Positions 51,198-59,816 of a stretch of DNA of 64,000 nucleotides are shown one piece after another. Each line of letters begins with the position of its first letter. The stretch's first letter is position 1. This DNA is from Ohtaekwangia kribbensis (GTDB taxonomy: Bacteria; Bacteroidota; Bacteroidia; Cytophagales; Cyclobacteriaceae). The position numbers were made by a program, and so were the translations under genes. The stretch lies in contig NZ_JBHTKA010000015.1 in the NCBI RefSeq assembly GCF_042676245.1, positions 310,001 through 374,000 of the forward strand. The letters are read 5' to 3'. Below the pieces are notes generated by a model. That model saw nothing but the letters and a program-made list of their open reading frames with translations. It ran no database searches and was not told the DNA's origin.

Positions 51198-52129
51198 GCT
51201 GCTACGCGGTTAAGTAATTTGCGGGCAATCCTTTTTATTTTACGAACGATGCGGGAAGGTATATCATGAAACACACGAAATCGCAGCGGATGATGATAGG
51301 GAAGGAGCGCTTTTTGAAGCAAGGCATTGACTTCGTTATTATGGATCGAATGATTATTCAGGTATTGGGCGAACCACTCGAGATAATATTGTCTCACGCG
51401 GTGGTACCGTCCATCCTGGTGCACGTTGAAGACCTGCGAGGCCTGCCGCTGCCGGTACAGGTTGTTGCAACCAGACGATACAAATATAGTTTCATGAAGA
51501 TATAGCTGTGCGAGAAACGCCTGATCTTCATATACCGCGGTAGGCCCTATAAAATCCTCTACAAACAAAATGTGCTGGTGAACACTTCGTTTTACCATCA
51601 TCCCGGAAGGACAAGGCGCTGCACCGTGCCCAAGGGGATATAGCTGCAGTATCAGTGCGGGAGGATGATATAGTGTATCCTGCTCATTCGACCCGATCGG
51701 TATAATTACATTGCTGCGCTGGGGCGATTGCCAGCTATACCAGTAATTGGATGCTTCCAGCAATGCAGTTGCCTGCGGATGTTGCTGGAAGACGTTGAGT
51801 TGATTTTGCAGTTTCTCCGGAAGCCATACATCATCAGCATCCAGGTATGCTATATAGTTTCCGCGCGACTTTGCTACACCGAGATTACGACTTTTACAAA
51901 CGCCTTTGTTGGCATGATGCTCGTGTTGCAGGTATATAATTTTATCGGGATAGAGATCGGCATAACGTTTCGCTATAGCCGGGCTTGTGTCGGGCGAGCC
52001 ATCGTCAACCAGAAGTAATTCCCAGTCGGTATAGGTTTGAGCCAGTACACTCAGAATAGTCTCTTCGAGAAATGTTTCTTCATTATAGAAACAGGTGATC
52101 ACGGAAACCATTGGACTTGCTATACTCAT
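51194..52129 (-). CDS. Glycosyltransferase family 2
   Basis: A 311-residue GT-A enzyme starting MSIASPMVSVITCFYNEETFL. An alternative ATG eight codons upstream would overlap the deacetylase gene by 22 bases; the start used here leaves two bases between the genes. Motifs are ETILSVLAQTYTDWELLLVDDGSPD and NYIAYLDADDVWLPEKLQNQ. A cluster of basic residues closes the protein (RKIKRIARKLLNRVA), probably membrane-associated. Adds one residue to the glycan. Confidence 0.9.
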   Translation of the reverse strand: MSIASPMVSVITCFYNEETFLEETILSVLAQTYTDWELLLVDDGSPDTSPAIAKRYADLYPDKIIYLQHEHHANKGVCKSRNLGVAKSRGNYIAYLDADDVWLPEKLQNQLNVFQQHPQATALLEASNYWYSWQSPQRSNVIIPIGSNEQDTLYHPPALILQLYPLGHGAAPCPSGMMVKRSVHQHILFVEDFIGPTAVYEDQAFLAQLYLHETIFVSSGCNNLYRQRQASQVFNVHQDGRYHRVRQYYLEWFAQYLNNHSIHNNEVNALLQKALLPYHHPLRFRVFHDIPSRIVRKIKRIARKLLNRVAA

Positions 52130-52131
52130 GG

Positions 52132-53136
52132 CTATGAATTGTTTTGTTGCCATGATTGTATTGCCGCGCGAAGTTCTTCCCCGCCTATATTCTTCACCTG
52201 GTAGCGCGGCAGATCGTACAGGTTGCCGGAGTGTGTAACATGGCCTTCGCGTGTCGATACCGCGTAATCAAAACCAAGTTTCTGTGTTATGCCCGGTGTA
52301 TGCTCGTTGAGACTTCCATACGGATAGGCAAAGCCTGTGATGGGTTTGTGGATGATCGATTGGAGCACCGACCGACTCTCCTGGATTTCGTATCGCTGTT
52401 CTTCCGGAGGCAGATGTCCTAATGCCGGATGGTTTACGGTATGCGCCCCGATCTCGAACAACGATGTTTGAGACAGTTCTTGCACCTGCGCTTCATCCAT
52501 GAGTGTTGGAAGTGATAGAGCGGTGTTGGCCCACCCGTGCAGCTGGTGCATAACGCGCTGCTGTTCATTTATTGCCAGCGGTCGGATGGCTGCCCACAAT
52601 TCGTAAAATAATTTAAGACGCGCATTGTATAGCGGATGTCCGTAGTGCCATTCGCGTATTTCTTTTTCAGCCGTATCAGAGAGTATATGTGCGGCACCAA
52701 GATCGGAGGTAAAGTCTTCGCGTCCAATGTGCAGGTTGATCTTTTCCGGAAGTGTGGGCGTAGCAAGTATCACTTGCTCAAGTTCATCCCACCAGAATGA
52801 TTTCTTTTCTGCCAGGAATCGCGTGGTGAGATAAAATGTAGCGGGTACGCTATACTTTTCAAGAACAGGCTTAGCCGCTGTAAAGTTATCGCGATAGCCA
52901 TCGTCAAATGTAATGGCTATATACTTCCGAAGTGATTCATTTGTGCGCGCACGTTCTGTTAATTCGCGCATGGTAACTACCTGAAAAGTATCGCGGATAT
53001 AGCGCACCTGTTCATCAAAATGTTCCGGACTCACGCAGAGATCCCACGGATCAATATGCGCTGAAGCAATGCGATGATACATGAGTATGATTGCACCTCT
53101 TTTGTTTCCGAATATCTTTTTCAGGAATGACGCCAT
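52132..53136 (-). CDS. Polysaccharide deacetylase (NodB homology domain)
   Basis: A 334-residue carbohydrate esterase family 4 protein. The NodB motif 1 is AITFDDGYRDNFTAAKPVLE with the catalytic and metal-binding aspartates. The zinc histidines are in EIGAHTVNHPALGHL (HxxxH), and GFAYPYGSLNEHT corresponds to a later motif. It has no visible signal peptide or membrane anchor, so it probably acts in the cytoplasm on a lipid-linked glycan intermediate, or is exported by an unusual path. Tightly linked (3 bases) to the upstream GT-methyltransferase gene. Confidence 0.92.
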   Translation of the reverse strand: MASFLKKIFGNKRGAIILMYHRIASAHIDPWDLCVSPEHFDEQVRYIRDTFQVVTMRELTERARTNESLRKYIAITFDDGYRDNFTAAKPVLEKYSVPATFYLTTRFLAEKKSFWWDELEQVILATPTLPEKINLHIGREDFTSDLGAAHILSDTAEKEIREWHYGHPLYNARLKLFYELWAAIRPLAINEQQRVMHQLHGWANTALSLPTLMDEAQVQELSQTSLFEIGAHTVNHPALGHLPPEEQRYEIQESRSVLQSIIHKPITGFAYPYGSLNEHTPGITQKLGFDYAVSTREGHVTHSGNLYDLPRYQVKNIGGEELRAAIQSWQQNNS

Positions 53137-53139
53137 GCT

Positions 53140-54756
53140 CTACTTTGTTGCTTTTACAGCGATAATTACCTGGTAACTTGGATCGTGCGCATCCAGAAAA
53201 TCGGCACGAACTTCCGGGAGTCCCATGCCGTATAGAAAAGCCGTTGCCACATACACGTTGCCATAGGTTTGTATATGTACTCCGTCTTCTTCGAAAAGTT
53301 CAAGCATTAACCTTCGCATCGATGTATCGGTAAAGGACCAAAGCCAGTAATCTTTCCATTCGCCTTTATCTATATGGCTGATGCCGGGTATGGTAAGCAG
53401 GAGGGTACCACCTTTTTTTAAAATACGATGGCAGGTTTTCAGTGCGGCTTTGTAGTCATATATAAAGTGAAGTGTTTGTGTGAGTATAATGCAGTCAAAC
53501 GCATCCGAAGGAATCTGTGGAGCGTCACTGAGGTCACCGACAAACGTAACGGTATCATTGGCCTGTGCAACATGAAGTACATCGCTTTGTGCTATAGCGC
53601 TGCCTCCATAGCGCAGTGTATACGCATTGTCTCCAATCTCCAGCACGCGACCTTTAATAAGGTTGCTGTTGTTGTTCAGGAATTTTTCAATGTAGTAACG
53701 ATCAACCGGTCCGCCACGATCGTAGCCGAAGTCGCTGCTTACCGGTGAGGTTCGTTCGAGGTCTGCCCATTCTATCGTGCCCGGAGGCGGTATATACTGA
53801 TGCATATAGCCTCGCTTGTATAAAATTTTCCTGACCGCTTGGGGTAAAGATCTTTTCAGAACGTTCTTCAGTTTCAGCTTCAGTATCTTTGCTTCGAGTC
53901 GTAATCCATACGAAGTCTTCAGACGCAGCAGGGCAGAGCGGTCTTTTCGTGACGGAACTTGCTTGGCTTTATATACCTGGCGATAAAGTATATCTCGAAG
54001 CTTTCCTGTATAGTATTCTGTCCAGATGGACCGGCCGTTGTTCCAGGCTTGTGTTTCCGCCTGGTTTTTTAAATATACCTTTTGAGACTCCAGTACGTGA
54101 AGCGCAGACTTCAGCATAAACGGAATGCTTGCCGACATGTTATTGCCGTGTATGCGATAGGCGGCCATGTTCTTGTCATGACATCCCACCGGATGTTTTC
54201 GTGTAATGCGCAGGTATAGATCGTAATCTTCGCAGGCCTTTAGCGAAGTATCGAATTTATATTCATCAAATACCCAACGACTATACATGACTGCAGCATG
54301 CATGCCTATATAATTGCCTTGCAATAGATGTATATAGTGATCGGACGTTATGACCGAAAGTTCATCTTTTTCTACCGGGTATTTCCACTCATCTACTTTA
54401 TCGTGCCAGCCGGATACAAATGCCCATGCGGGATTTTGCTGCAAGTATTCCGCATTGATGCGCAGGGCATCCGGATATAGATAGTCATCCGCATCCAGAA
54501 AAACGAGGTAATCACCTTGGCTGTTTTGAAAGCCGGTGTTGCGTGCCGCTGACAATCCCTGGTTAGCCTGGTATATATACCGTATACCTGGAAGCGATTC
54601 GCTCACAACTTTGGTATCATCTGTTGAACCATCATCCACTACAATGATCTCTACATTTTTATACGTTTGCTGTTTAACGCTGTCAACTGACTCTGCGAGA
54701 AAACGCGCATGGTTATAACATGGGATGATGACCGATACGAGAGGTTGCTGTGACAC
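53140..54756 (-). CDS. Glycosyltransferase-methyltransferase fusion
   Basis: A 538-residue two-domain enzyme. Residues 1 to about 230 are a GT2 glycosyltransferase (VSVIIPCYNHARFLAESVDSVKQQTY, DDGSTDDT, YLVFLDADDYLYPDAL). Residues about 365-538 are a SAM-dependent methyltransferase-like domain: NLIKGRVLEIGDNAYT corresponds to motif I but lacks the usual GxGxG, and DCIILTQTLHFIYDY plus ILKKGGTLLLTIPGI are the later motifs. The linker between is basic and helical. Such fusions occur in surface-glycan clusters, where the methyl group may cap the chain end; this is a likely role for this operon too. Confidence 0.9.
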   Translation of the reverse strand: MSQQPLVSVIIPCYNHARFLAESVDSVKQQTYKNVEIIVVDDGSTDDTKVVSESLPGIRYIYQANQGLSAARNTGFQNSQGDYLVFLDADDYLYPDALRINAEYLQQNPAWAFVSGWHDKVDEWKYPVEKDELSVITSDHYIHLLQGNYIGMHAAVMYSRWVFDEYKFDTSLKACEDYDLYLRITRKHPVGCHDKNMAAYRIHGNNMSASIPFMLKSALHVLESQKVYLKNQAETQAWNNGRSIWTEYYTGKLRDILYRQVYKAKQVPSRKDRSALLRLKTSYGLRLEAKILKLKLKNVLKRSLPQAVRKILYKRGYMHQYIPPPGTIEWADLERTSPVSSDFGYDRGGPVDRYYIEKFLNNNSNLIKGRVLEIGDNAYTLRYGGSAIAQSDVLHVAQANDTVTFVGDLSDAPQIPSDAFDCIILTQTLHFIYDYKAALKTCHRILKKGGTLLLTIPGISHIDKGEWKDYWLWSFTDTSMRRLMLELFEEDGVHIQTYGNVYVATAFLYGMGLPEVRADFLDAHDPSYQVIIAVKATK

Positions 54757-54763
54757 GGTTTGC

Positions 54764-55999
54764 TTATGAATGGTTAGAAGGTGTATTTCGATTTTTAAGA
54801 TAGAAAATTAAACCGGAAAATATTCCGTGCAACTCACGGAATATTGTTGTATATCGCCCTCGGTACAATGGAAAGCCGCGCAGTAAAAGCCAGGTATAAT
54901 ATTTCGGAAGCGCTATAAATAAATGCAGCAGGTCTCCGCGATGTCGGAAACGCTTATACTGAATCAGGATGGCAGCCGTAAATCCGCGCATGTAGAAAAA
55001 TATCTGGTGCTTCAACGCGCTGAGTGTTTCGCGATGCCGGTGGTAAACAACTGCTCTCGGATTATACTGTATACTATATCCCGCAGCCAATACACGATAC
55101 CACATTTCCGAATCACCGTTGCAACCGGCAGCACCTACGTCCAGTCGTTCATCAAAATAACCTGTAGCGGTAAATATACTTTTGCGGAAGGCCATGTTAG
55201 CGCCCGCACCGATGGTCCAGACCGGAATGCCTTTGGAACGTGTTGCATCAACAAATGTCTGGTCATAACACTTATCAATAAAGCCGCGGTTAAAAGGCCA
55301 GTATCGTTCGAAGATCCATTGTGCTTCGGTGTCAAGTTCAGCTGCAAGCACAAGTCCGGTCATTGCTGCTATGGATGGATCATTAAACGTACGGTATACT
55401 TCTGCGATCCATTGCGAATGGATAACCGTATCGTCATCGGTATATAATACGATGGAAGCGGTAGCAGCCTGCGCACCGGTATTTCTCGCAATGTCAAGGC
55501 CTGCACGGTCTTCGCGTATATACGTCACCTGCGGGAAAGCACGGGCTGTCTCACGTGTGCGATCATCCGCGGAAGCGTTATCAACAACGATTATCTCAAC
55601 CGGCTTGTGGGGAAGATTCGTCAGGCTATAAAGACATTGCCGAAGACTGTCCGCACGATCTTTGGTGCAGATCACCACGGAGACATCATATATAGCCGGT
55701 ATATTTTCATGACTAGCAAAGATATTTCTGAACGCATTCCGGAGATCGTACAGTGTATTGGCCTGTGCGGAAGCATTCGCAGTATAATGCTGCAGCACCC
55801 ACGAGGCTGCATGGGTAACACGCTTCTCAAATGCGGGTGGCGGTAATTCTTCGCCGGGTTTTACAAAGAGATGTCCTATCGGGATTTCATTCCACCAGAG
55901 TACTACATAATAGCCCTGATCATACCGCAGCGGTTCGAGCCATGTTTCCTGCTCCGCCAGGTTCAGGTGTATACATTGATAGGGCTTGAACAAATCCAT
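54764..55999 (-). CDS. Glycosyltransferase family 2 with N-terminal extension
   Basis: A 411-residue enzyme. The first 100 residues are an uncharacterised extension (starting MDLFKPYQCIHLNLAEQ) seen in some GT2 proteins of glycan clusters. The catalytic GT-A part begins at YDVSVVICTKDRADSLRQCL, with VDNASADDRT and IVLYTDDDTVIHSQWI carrying the DDD metal motif, and a long C-terminal region with a hydrophobic segment near RGDLLHLFIALPKYYTWLLL. It sits 8 bases after the ABC ATPase gene. Confidence 0.88.
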   Translation of the reverse strand: MDLFKPYQCIHLNLAEQETWLEPLRYDQGYYVVLWWNEIPIGHLFVKPGEELPPPAFEKRVTHAASWVLQHYTANASAQANTLYDLRNAFRNIFASHENIPAIYDVSVVICTKDRADSLRQCLYSLTNLPHKPVEIIVVDNASADDRTRETARAFPQVTYIREDRAGLDIARNTGAQAATASIVLYTDDDTVIHSQWIAEVYRTFNDPSIAAMTGLVLAAELDTEAQWIFERYWPFNRGFIDKCYDQTFVDATRSKGIPVWTIGAGANMAFRKSIFTATGYFDERLDVGAAGCNGDSEMWYRVLAAGYSIQYNPRAVVYHRHRETLSALKHQIFFYMRGFTAAILIQYKRFRHRGDLLHLFIALPKYYTWLLLRGFPLYRGRYTTIFRELHGIFSGLIFYLKNRNTPSNHS

Positions 56000-56007
56000 A
56001 GAGCAGC

Positions 56008-57282
56008 TTATGAGAAAGATGGAAGTGGCGTAAGTATTACCGGGAAGTTAGGACGAACATGGCCCATCCACTTGCCATACCAGTTGGTGTTTTCGCGGTA
56101 GTCTTCTACATCAAATGCAATACATTCGGAAAGGTAGAATACTTCCGTTGTGGTATCTTTCACAAAGATGATGGAAATATAGTATGATCCATCGTTTAGA
56201 AAATTGCCGGGTATAACACAAGTTCCCTGAATGAGCCCCTTGCTATATGCCTGTGGTTTCGAACTCACATCAAATATACATTCACTGCTTTGTGTAAAGA
56301 GATGAATACCGGTAACAAGATTTATACCTTCTTCATAATTCTGAAACTCGAAGGTAAGCGTAAGTTGTGTACGGATATCAATGGGACGAAGCGTATCTTC
56401 AAGGTCAGGTATAAGCTTAACTGATGTTACCCGTACCGTTGCATTGCCAGGCGCTGTTTCTATATTCGTCCATTGCTGCGACAGCAGGTGTTGCTGAATG
56501 CCGCTGAGGTAATGATTGACGACTTTATCGGCTGCACCAATTTTCAGCATGCTACCTTTTTGCAGGAGCATGGCCCGTTGGCAAAGGTTGTTAACGGCCT
56601 GCATGTTGTGGCTTACGAATAAAATGGTTCGACCTTCTTTCTTGGAAGCATCGTTCATTTTTCCGAGACACTTCTTTTGAAACTCGGCATCGCCTACGGC
56701 TAACACTTCATCTACGATCAGTATATCCGGTTCAAGGTGCGCAGCAACAGCAAAGGCGAGGCGAACATACATGCCCGATGAATAACGTTTCACCGGTGTA
56801 TCGATGAACTGGCTTACACCGGAGAACGCTACGATCTCATCAAATTTACTTTTGATCTCGGAGCGCGTCATGCCGAGAAAGTGACCGTTGAGGTATATAT
56901 TTTCGCGGCCGGTCAGTTCATCGTGAAAGCCGGTTCCAATCTCCAGCAAACTGTTTATCCTTCCGCGACCGCGTACCGTGCCTTGTGTCGGGCGTATTAC
57001 CTTCGAAAGTATTTTCAATAATGTGGATTTGCCGGCACCGTTTCTGCCAATGATAGCAAATGCTTCTCCTTCTTTGATCTCGAAGTTTATATCCCGTAAG
57101 GCCCACAGGAAATCGGCTGACGATTCTTTGTCGCGTGATATCTTGAAGAACGGATCTTCCTTGCGAAGTATAGCCTGGTACCACCAGCGTTGTACATCCT
57201 GTCGCAGCGAACCCGTACCAATGGTGCCCAGCCTGTATAACTTGGACAGATTCTCTACCTGGATAATCGGATCGTTCACCAT
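56008..57282 (-). CDS. wzt: Wzt-type polysaccharide ABC transporter ATP-binding protein
   Basis: A 424-residue ATPase of the ABC exporter for a cell-surface polysaccharide. Walker A is GRNGAGKSTLLKILS, the signature is YSSGMYVRLAFAVAAHL, and Walker B is DILIVDEVLAVGDAEFQ. The ATPase part ends near residue 250; residues 270-424 form a Wzt C-terminal domain of beta-sandwich type. In the known systems this domain recognises the terminal modification of the glycan. It pairs with the permease gene 54 bases upstream. The symbol is given by analogy. Confidence 0.9.
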   Translation of the reverse strand: MVNDPIIQVENLSKLYRLGTIGTGSLRQDVQRWWYQAILRKEDPFFKISRDKESSADFLWALRDINFEIKEGEAFAIIGRNGAGKSTLLKILSKVIRPTQGTVRGRGRINSLLEIGTGFHDELTGRENIYLNGHFLGMTRSEIKSKFDEIVAFSGVSQFIDTPVKRYSSGMYVRLAFAVAAHLEPDILIVDEVLAVGDAEFQKKCLGKMNDASKKEGRTILFVSHNMQAVNNLCQRAMLLQKGSMLKIGAADKVVNHYLSGIQQHLLSQQWTNIETAPGNATVRVTSVKLIPDLEDTLRPIDIRTQLTLTFEFQNYEEGINLVTGIHLFTQSSECIFDVSSKPQAYSKGLIQGTCVIPGNFLNDGSYYISIIFVKDTTTEVFYLSECIAFDVEDYRENTNWYGKWMGHVRPNFPVILTPLPSFS

Positions 57283-57336
57283 GACGTTGGCATTGGGAAA
57301 TATAGTCTGAAAAGGGAAGATATATACATATAGCTG

Positions 57337-58176
57337 CTAAACAACATCAATAAGTTTTGACCCCATTTTATTAAACAATATACTTCCAATAAAGAAAATT
57401 ACAATCACACTGGCAGCACTATAGGCCAGCTGAATACCAGACGTGGTTCCTTCCCCCAGGAATGCCACGCGAAAGAACTCAATTACCGGAACCAGCGGAT
57501 TATATACCATGATGGCTTTGATCTTATCAGGAACAATGGACAACGGATATATAATCGGAGTAGCAAACATCAGCAAGCGCACGGTGAGCTGGATAAGATT
57601 GGTAAGATCGCGGTACTTGGCCAGAAATACGGATAGCGCCAACCCTGCACCCAGTCCTAAACCCGCACTGACGAGAATTGCCAGGGGTACAGCAACCAGG
57701 CTGTACAAAAGATTAAATGATACGGTGCCGGTATATAGATTGTACACGTAGAAACCGATGAACAACAGGAACTGTATAAAAAAGCGGATAATGTGAGATG
57801 CTGTTACCGAGAAGGGTATAATCAGTCTGGGGAAATATACTTTGGCAAACAAGGGAGCGTTGGCCGTAAAGGTATATACCGTGCCCGAGAAAGATTCGGC
57901 AAAGAGATTCCAGATAATGATACCACTGAGGTAAAAAAGTGTTGGCGGTGTCTCATTGGTGGAAATGCCCACCACGCGATCGAAAATAATTACATATAGT
58001 AACACCGTTACCAGCGGCTGTATAACAACCCAGGCAGGACCAAGAAGTGTTTGCTGGTATTGCGTCAGGAAGTCTCTGCGAATGAGGCGAAGCAGCAGGT
58101 GACGGTAGTTCCAAATTTCTTTCCAGTTCCATTCAAACCAGGCCGACTCCGGCTTAATTTCCCATTGCCATCGCAT
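57337..58176 (-). CDS. wzm: Wzm-type polysaccharide ABC transporter permease
   Basis: A 279-residue ABC-2-type permease, first gene of the glycan operon. The ATG at 58176 gives MRWQWEIKPESAWFEWNWKEIW, a typical cytoplasmic amphipathic start for this family; the open frame 59 codons upstream has no permease character. Six transmembrane helices are visible (for example LGPAWVVIQPLVTVLLYVIIF and FFIQFLLFIGFYVYNLY), and the LRLIRRDFLTQYQQTLLGP block is conserved. With Wzt it exports a lipid-linked polysaccharide. No promoter of the TAnnTTTG type was recognised in the 238-base gap upstream. Confidence 0.92.
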   Translation of the reverse strand: MRWQWEIKPESAWFEWNWKEIWNYRHLLLRLIRRDFLTQYQQTLLGPAWVVIQPLVTVLLYVIIFDRVVGISTNETPPTLFYLSGIIIWNLFAESFSGTVYTFTANAPLFAKVYFPRLIIPFSVTASHIIRFFIQFLLFIGFYVYNLYTGTVSFNLLYSLVAVPLAILVSAGLGLGAGLALSVFLAKYRDLTNLIQLTVRLLMFATPIIYPLSIVPDKIKAIMVYNPLVPVIEFFRVAFLGEGTTSGIQLAYSAASVIVIFFIGSILFNKMGSKLIDVV

Positions 58177-58414
58177 AAATTGTCTTTGCCTCAAAAACGA
58201 ATAATTTACGAAGCAATTATCATAAAAGGAAATGTATACCTGGCGTTCCTGAATTATAAATGTTGTCACAGGCTCAGACCACATCGCATGATGACGAGCG
58301 ATGACCGTATTCCTCACATGAATACCATTTTGATGAAGAGAAGCCGTTGGCAAAAGCCTGCTATGCCGGGCATAATTTTAGGAGGATTGTGGCAAATCTT
58401 TTAAGACCGCAGAT

Positions 58415-58888
58415 ATGAGAAACTACAGCCAAAAGACCGAGGCGGCTTACCTGACTTCCATCAGACAGAACAACGTAACGCGTGGCCACTATACTGAATG
58501 GGAGCAGCCCGGCACGCAGCGATACCGTGGCGATACAGGCAACGCGGTAAATTCTCCGACCGGAAACCGGGTGAATGAAGGTATATATGATGGCGGATAC
58601 CGCGGAAAGGGCCCACGGAACTATAAACGCTCTGATGAACGCATTCGTGAAATGGTGTGCGATCTTCTGTGTGATGATCCATACCTGGATGCTTCCGATA
58701 TAGAAGTAGAGGTAAAGAGCGGAGATGTTATACTCACGGGTTCAGTACACGACTGTTTCGCGAAACAATTGGCGCAAGATCTGGCTGAAACTGTATTCGG
58801 TGTTGTGAATATAGAGAACAGGATCCATGTTAATCAGGATAGCGCGAACCTGCAAGAGCAGGAGCGTGTTAAACCTGCTATAGTGTAA
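58415..58888 (+). CDS. BON-domain protein
   Basis: A 157-residue protein with a polar, glycine/asparagine-rich N-terminal half (about 1-75) and a C-terminal BON domain (about 78-140), recognised from RIREMVCDLLCDDPYLDASDIEVEVKSGDVILTGSV and the valine/isoleucine strands around VVNIENRIHV. BON domains bind phospholipid or protein in the envelope. There is no signal peptide, so it may be cytoplasmic or exported by another route. A hairpin terminator follows the stop. It is divergent from the glycan operon. Confidence 0.8.
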   Translation: MRNYSQKTEAAYLTSIRQNNVTRGHYTEWEQPGTQRYRGDTGNAVNSPTGNRVNEGIYDGGYRGKGPRNYKRSDERIREMVCDLLCDDPYLDASDIEVEVKSGDVILTGSVHDCFAKQLAQDLAETVFGVVNIENRIHVNQDSANLQEQERVKPAIV

Positions 58889-58904
58889 ATGTTAGTTTAG
58901 GATT

Positions 58905-58952
58905 GATCAGCAGGGAAGGAGCAATGATTGTTCCTCTCTGTTGATTTTTTTT
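58905..58952 (+). terminator. Rho-independent terminator after the BON gene
   Basis: The stem CAGCAGGGAAGGAGCAA pairs, with several G-U pairs, to TTGTTCCTCTCTGTTG, and is followed by TTTTTTTT. It lies 20 bases after the stop codon. Confidence 0.75.
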
Positions 58953-59421
58953 ATCAGGGTATATATAGTCTGTCACTGAAGGAAATTGATCTTGGGAGTT
59001 CGTCACATTCCATGTTATGGTCACGACAGAGCTTGTAAGAAAAACAGTCTGCGTGAATTTTTTTATTGGCGGGTAGCCTACCGTTGTAACAATGATTTTC
59101 GTATCAAAATGTAAAGCCTCCGTATCGCACCTACATTCTCTAAGGGAAACACTTAGAACGCATCCGTATTAACTGCAAGCCTGTCTCAAAAGTCAATCAG
59201 ATCAGACGTCTTTTGCGTGAGACATCACCGCAACCTCACGATTCGTAACAATCCCCAGTAGCGTTATGTATGCTTGTAATTTGGCGAGCATGTTGCTGGT
59301 ACCGATTGCACTTTTGTATAGTAAGCAACGCGTGACCGCGCGAATACTTCTGCATCTAAGAGATGAAAAGAAAATATAATCAGCGGCAGCGACAGGAGAC
59401 AAATTAAAACTAAAAGTTACC
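58953..59421. other. Intergenic region without a recognisable gene
   Basis: About 470 bases with no supported reading frame. Contents noticed: a hairpin at 59182-59224 listed separately, a small inverted repeat CTAAG-N11-CTTAG at 59140-59156, and AT-rich sequence before the next start. No TAnnTTTG promoter was confidently placed. It may hold a small RNA or an old insertion remnant. Confidence 0.4.
59182..59224. repeat. Imperfect inverted repeat (possible insertion-sequence remnant)
   Basis: TGTCTCAAAAG at the left and CTTTTGCGTGAGACA at the right are inverted with a small internal loop. The wording CTGTCTCAAAAGT resembles the ends of some transposable elements. No transposase is nearby, so only a remnant or a simple hairpin is possible. 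Confidence 0.3.
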
Positions 59422-59637
59422 ATGATGTCATTCCAGGAAAAAGTTAGCATCCTTAATCTGATGAAGGACGCGAGACAATCCATCGAACTCACGTACAATA
59501 GCAAGATCGTTGAAAAATGTGAGGTCGTTCAGATCATCAATAACCAATACGTCATTGTTCAGCAACGCACGTCCTTCTTCTCGAAGGTGAAGTCATTCCT
59601 CAGCATTGATGCTGTTGAAGATATCAGGATAAATTAA
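59422..59637 (+). CDS. Small hypothetical protein, 71 residues
   Basis: Starts MMSFQEKVSILNLMKDARQS and continues with a predicted helix followed by strands (SKIVEKCEVVQIINNQYVIVQQR), ending in KSFLSIDAVEDIRIN. Composition is ordinary for a cytoplasmic alpha/beta mini-protein. Two consecutive ATG codons offer alternative starts. No family recognised. It stands alone in its gap, with the oxidoreductase 180 bases downstream on the same strand. Confidence 0.65.
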   Translation: MMSFQEKVSILNLMKDARQSIELTYNSKIVEKCEVVQIINNQYVIVQQRTSFFSKVKSFLSIDAVEDIRIN

Positions 59638-59816
59638 TAGCACAACGCCAGGGGTACACGTTGTATGCCGGTAACGGGCCCAGCCATGCCGCTGCGCGTG
59701 TATCCTTGGGAAATTCCACTCATCCCTATATTTTTTCACTGAAGGATAACTTCCTTTCTGCGGCAACATCTTCGCTGGTATTCTTTACCTTGTACATACT
59801 TTGCCCCCAAGCGCGT

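Noticed and set aside
58177..58353. N-terminal extension of the Wzm permease
   Set aside because: The added 59 residues have no ABC-2 permease character, and the ATG at 58176 gives the normal family start.
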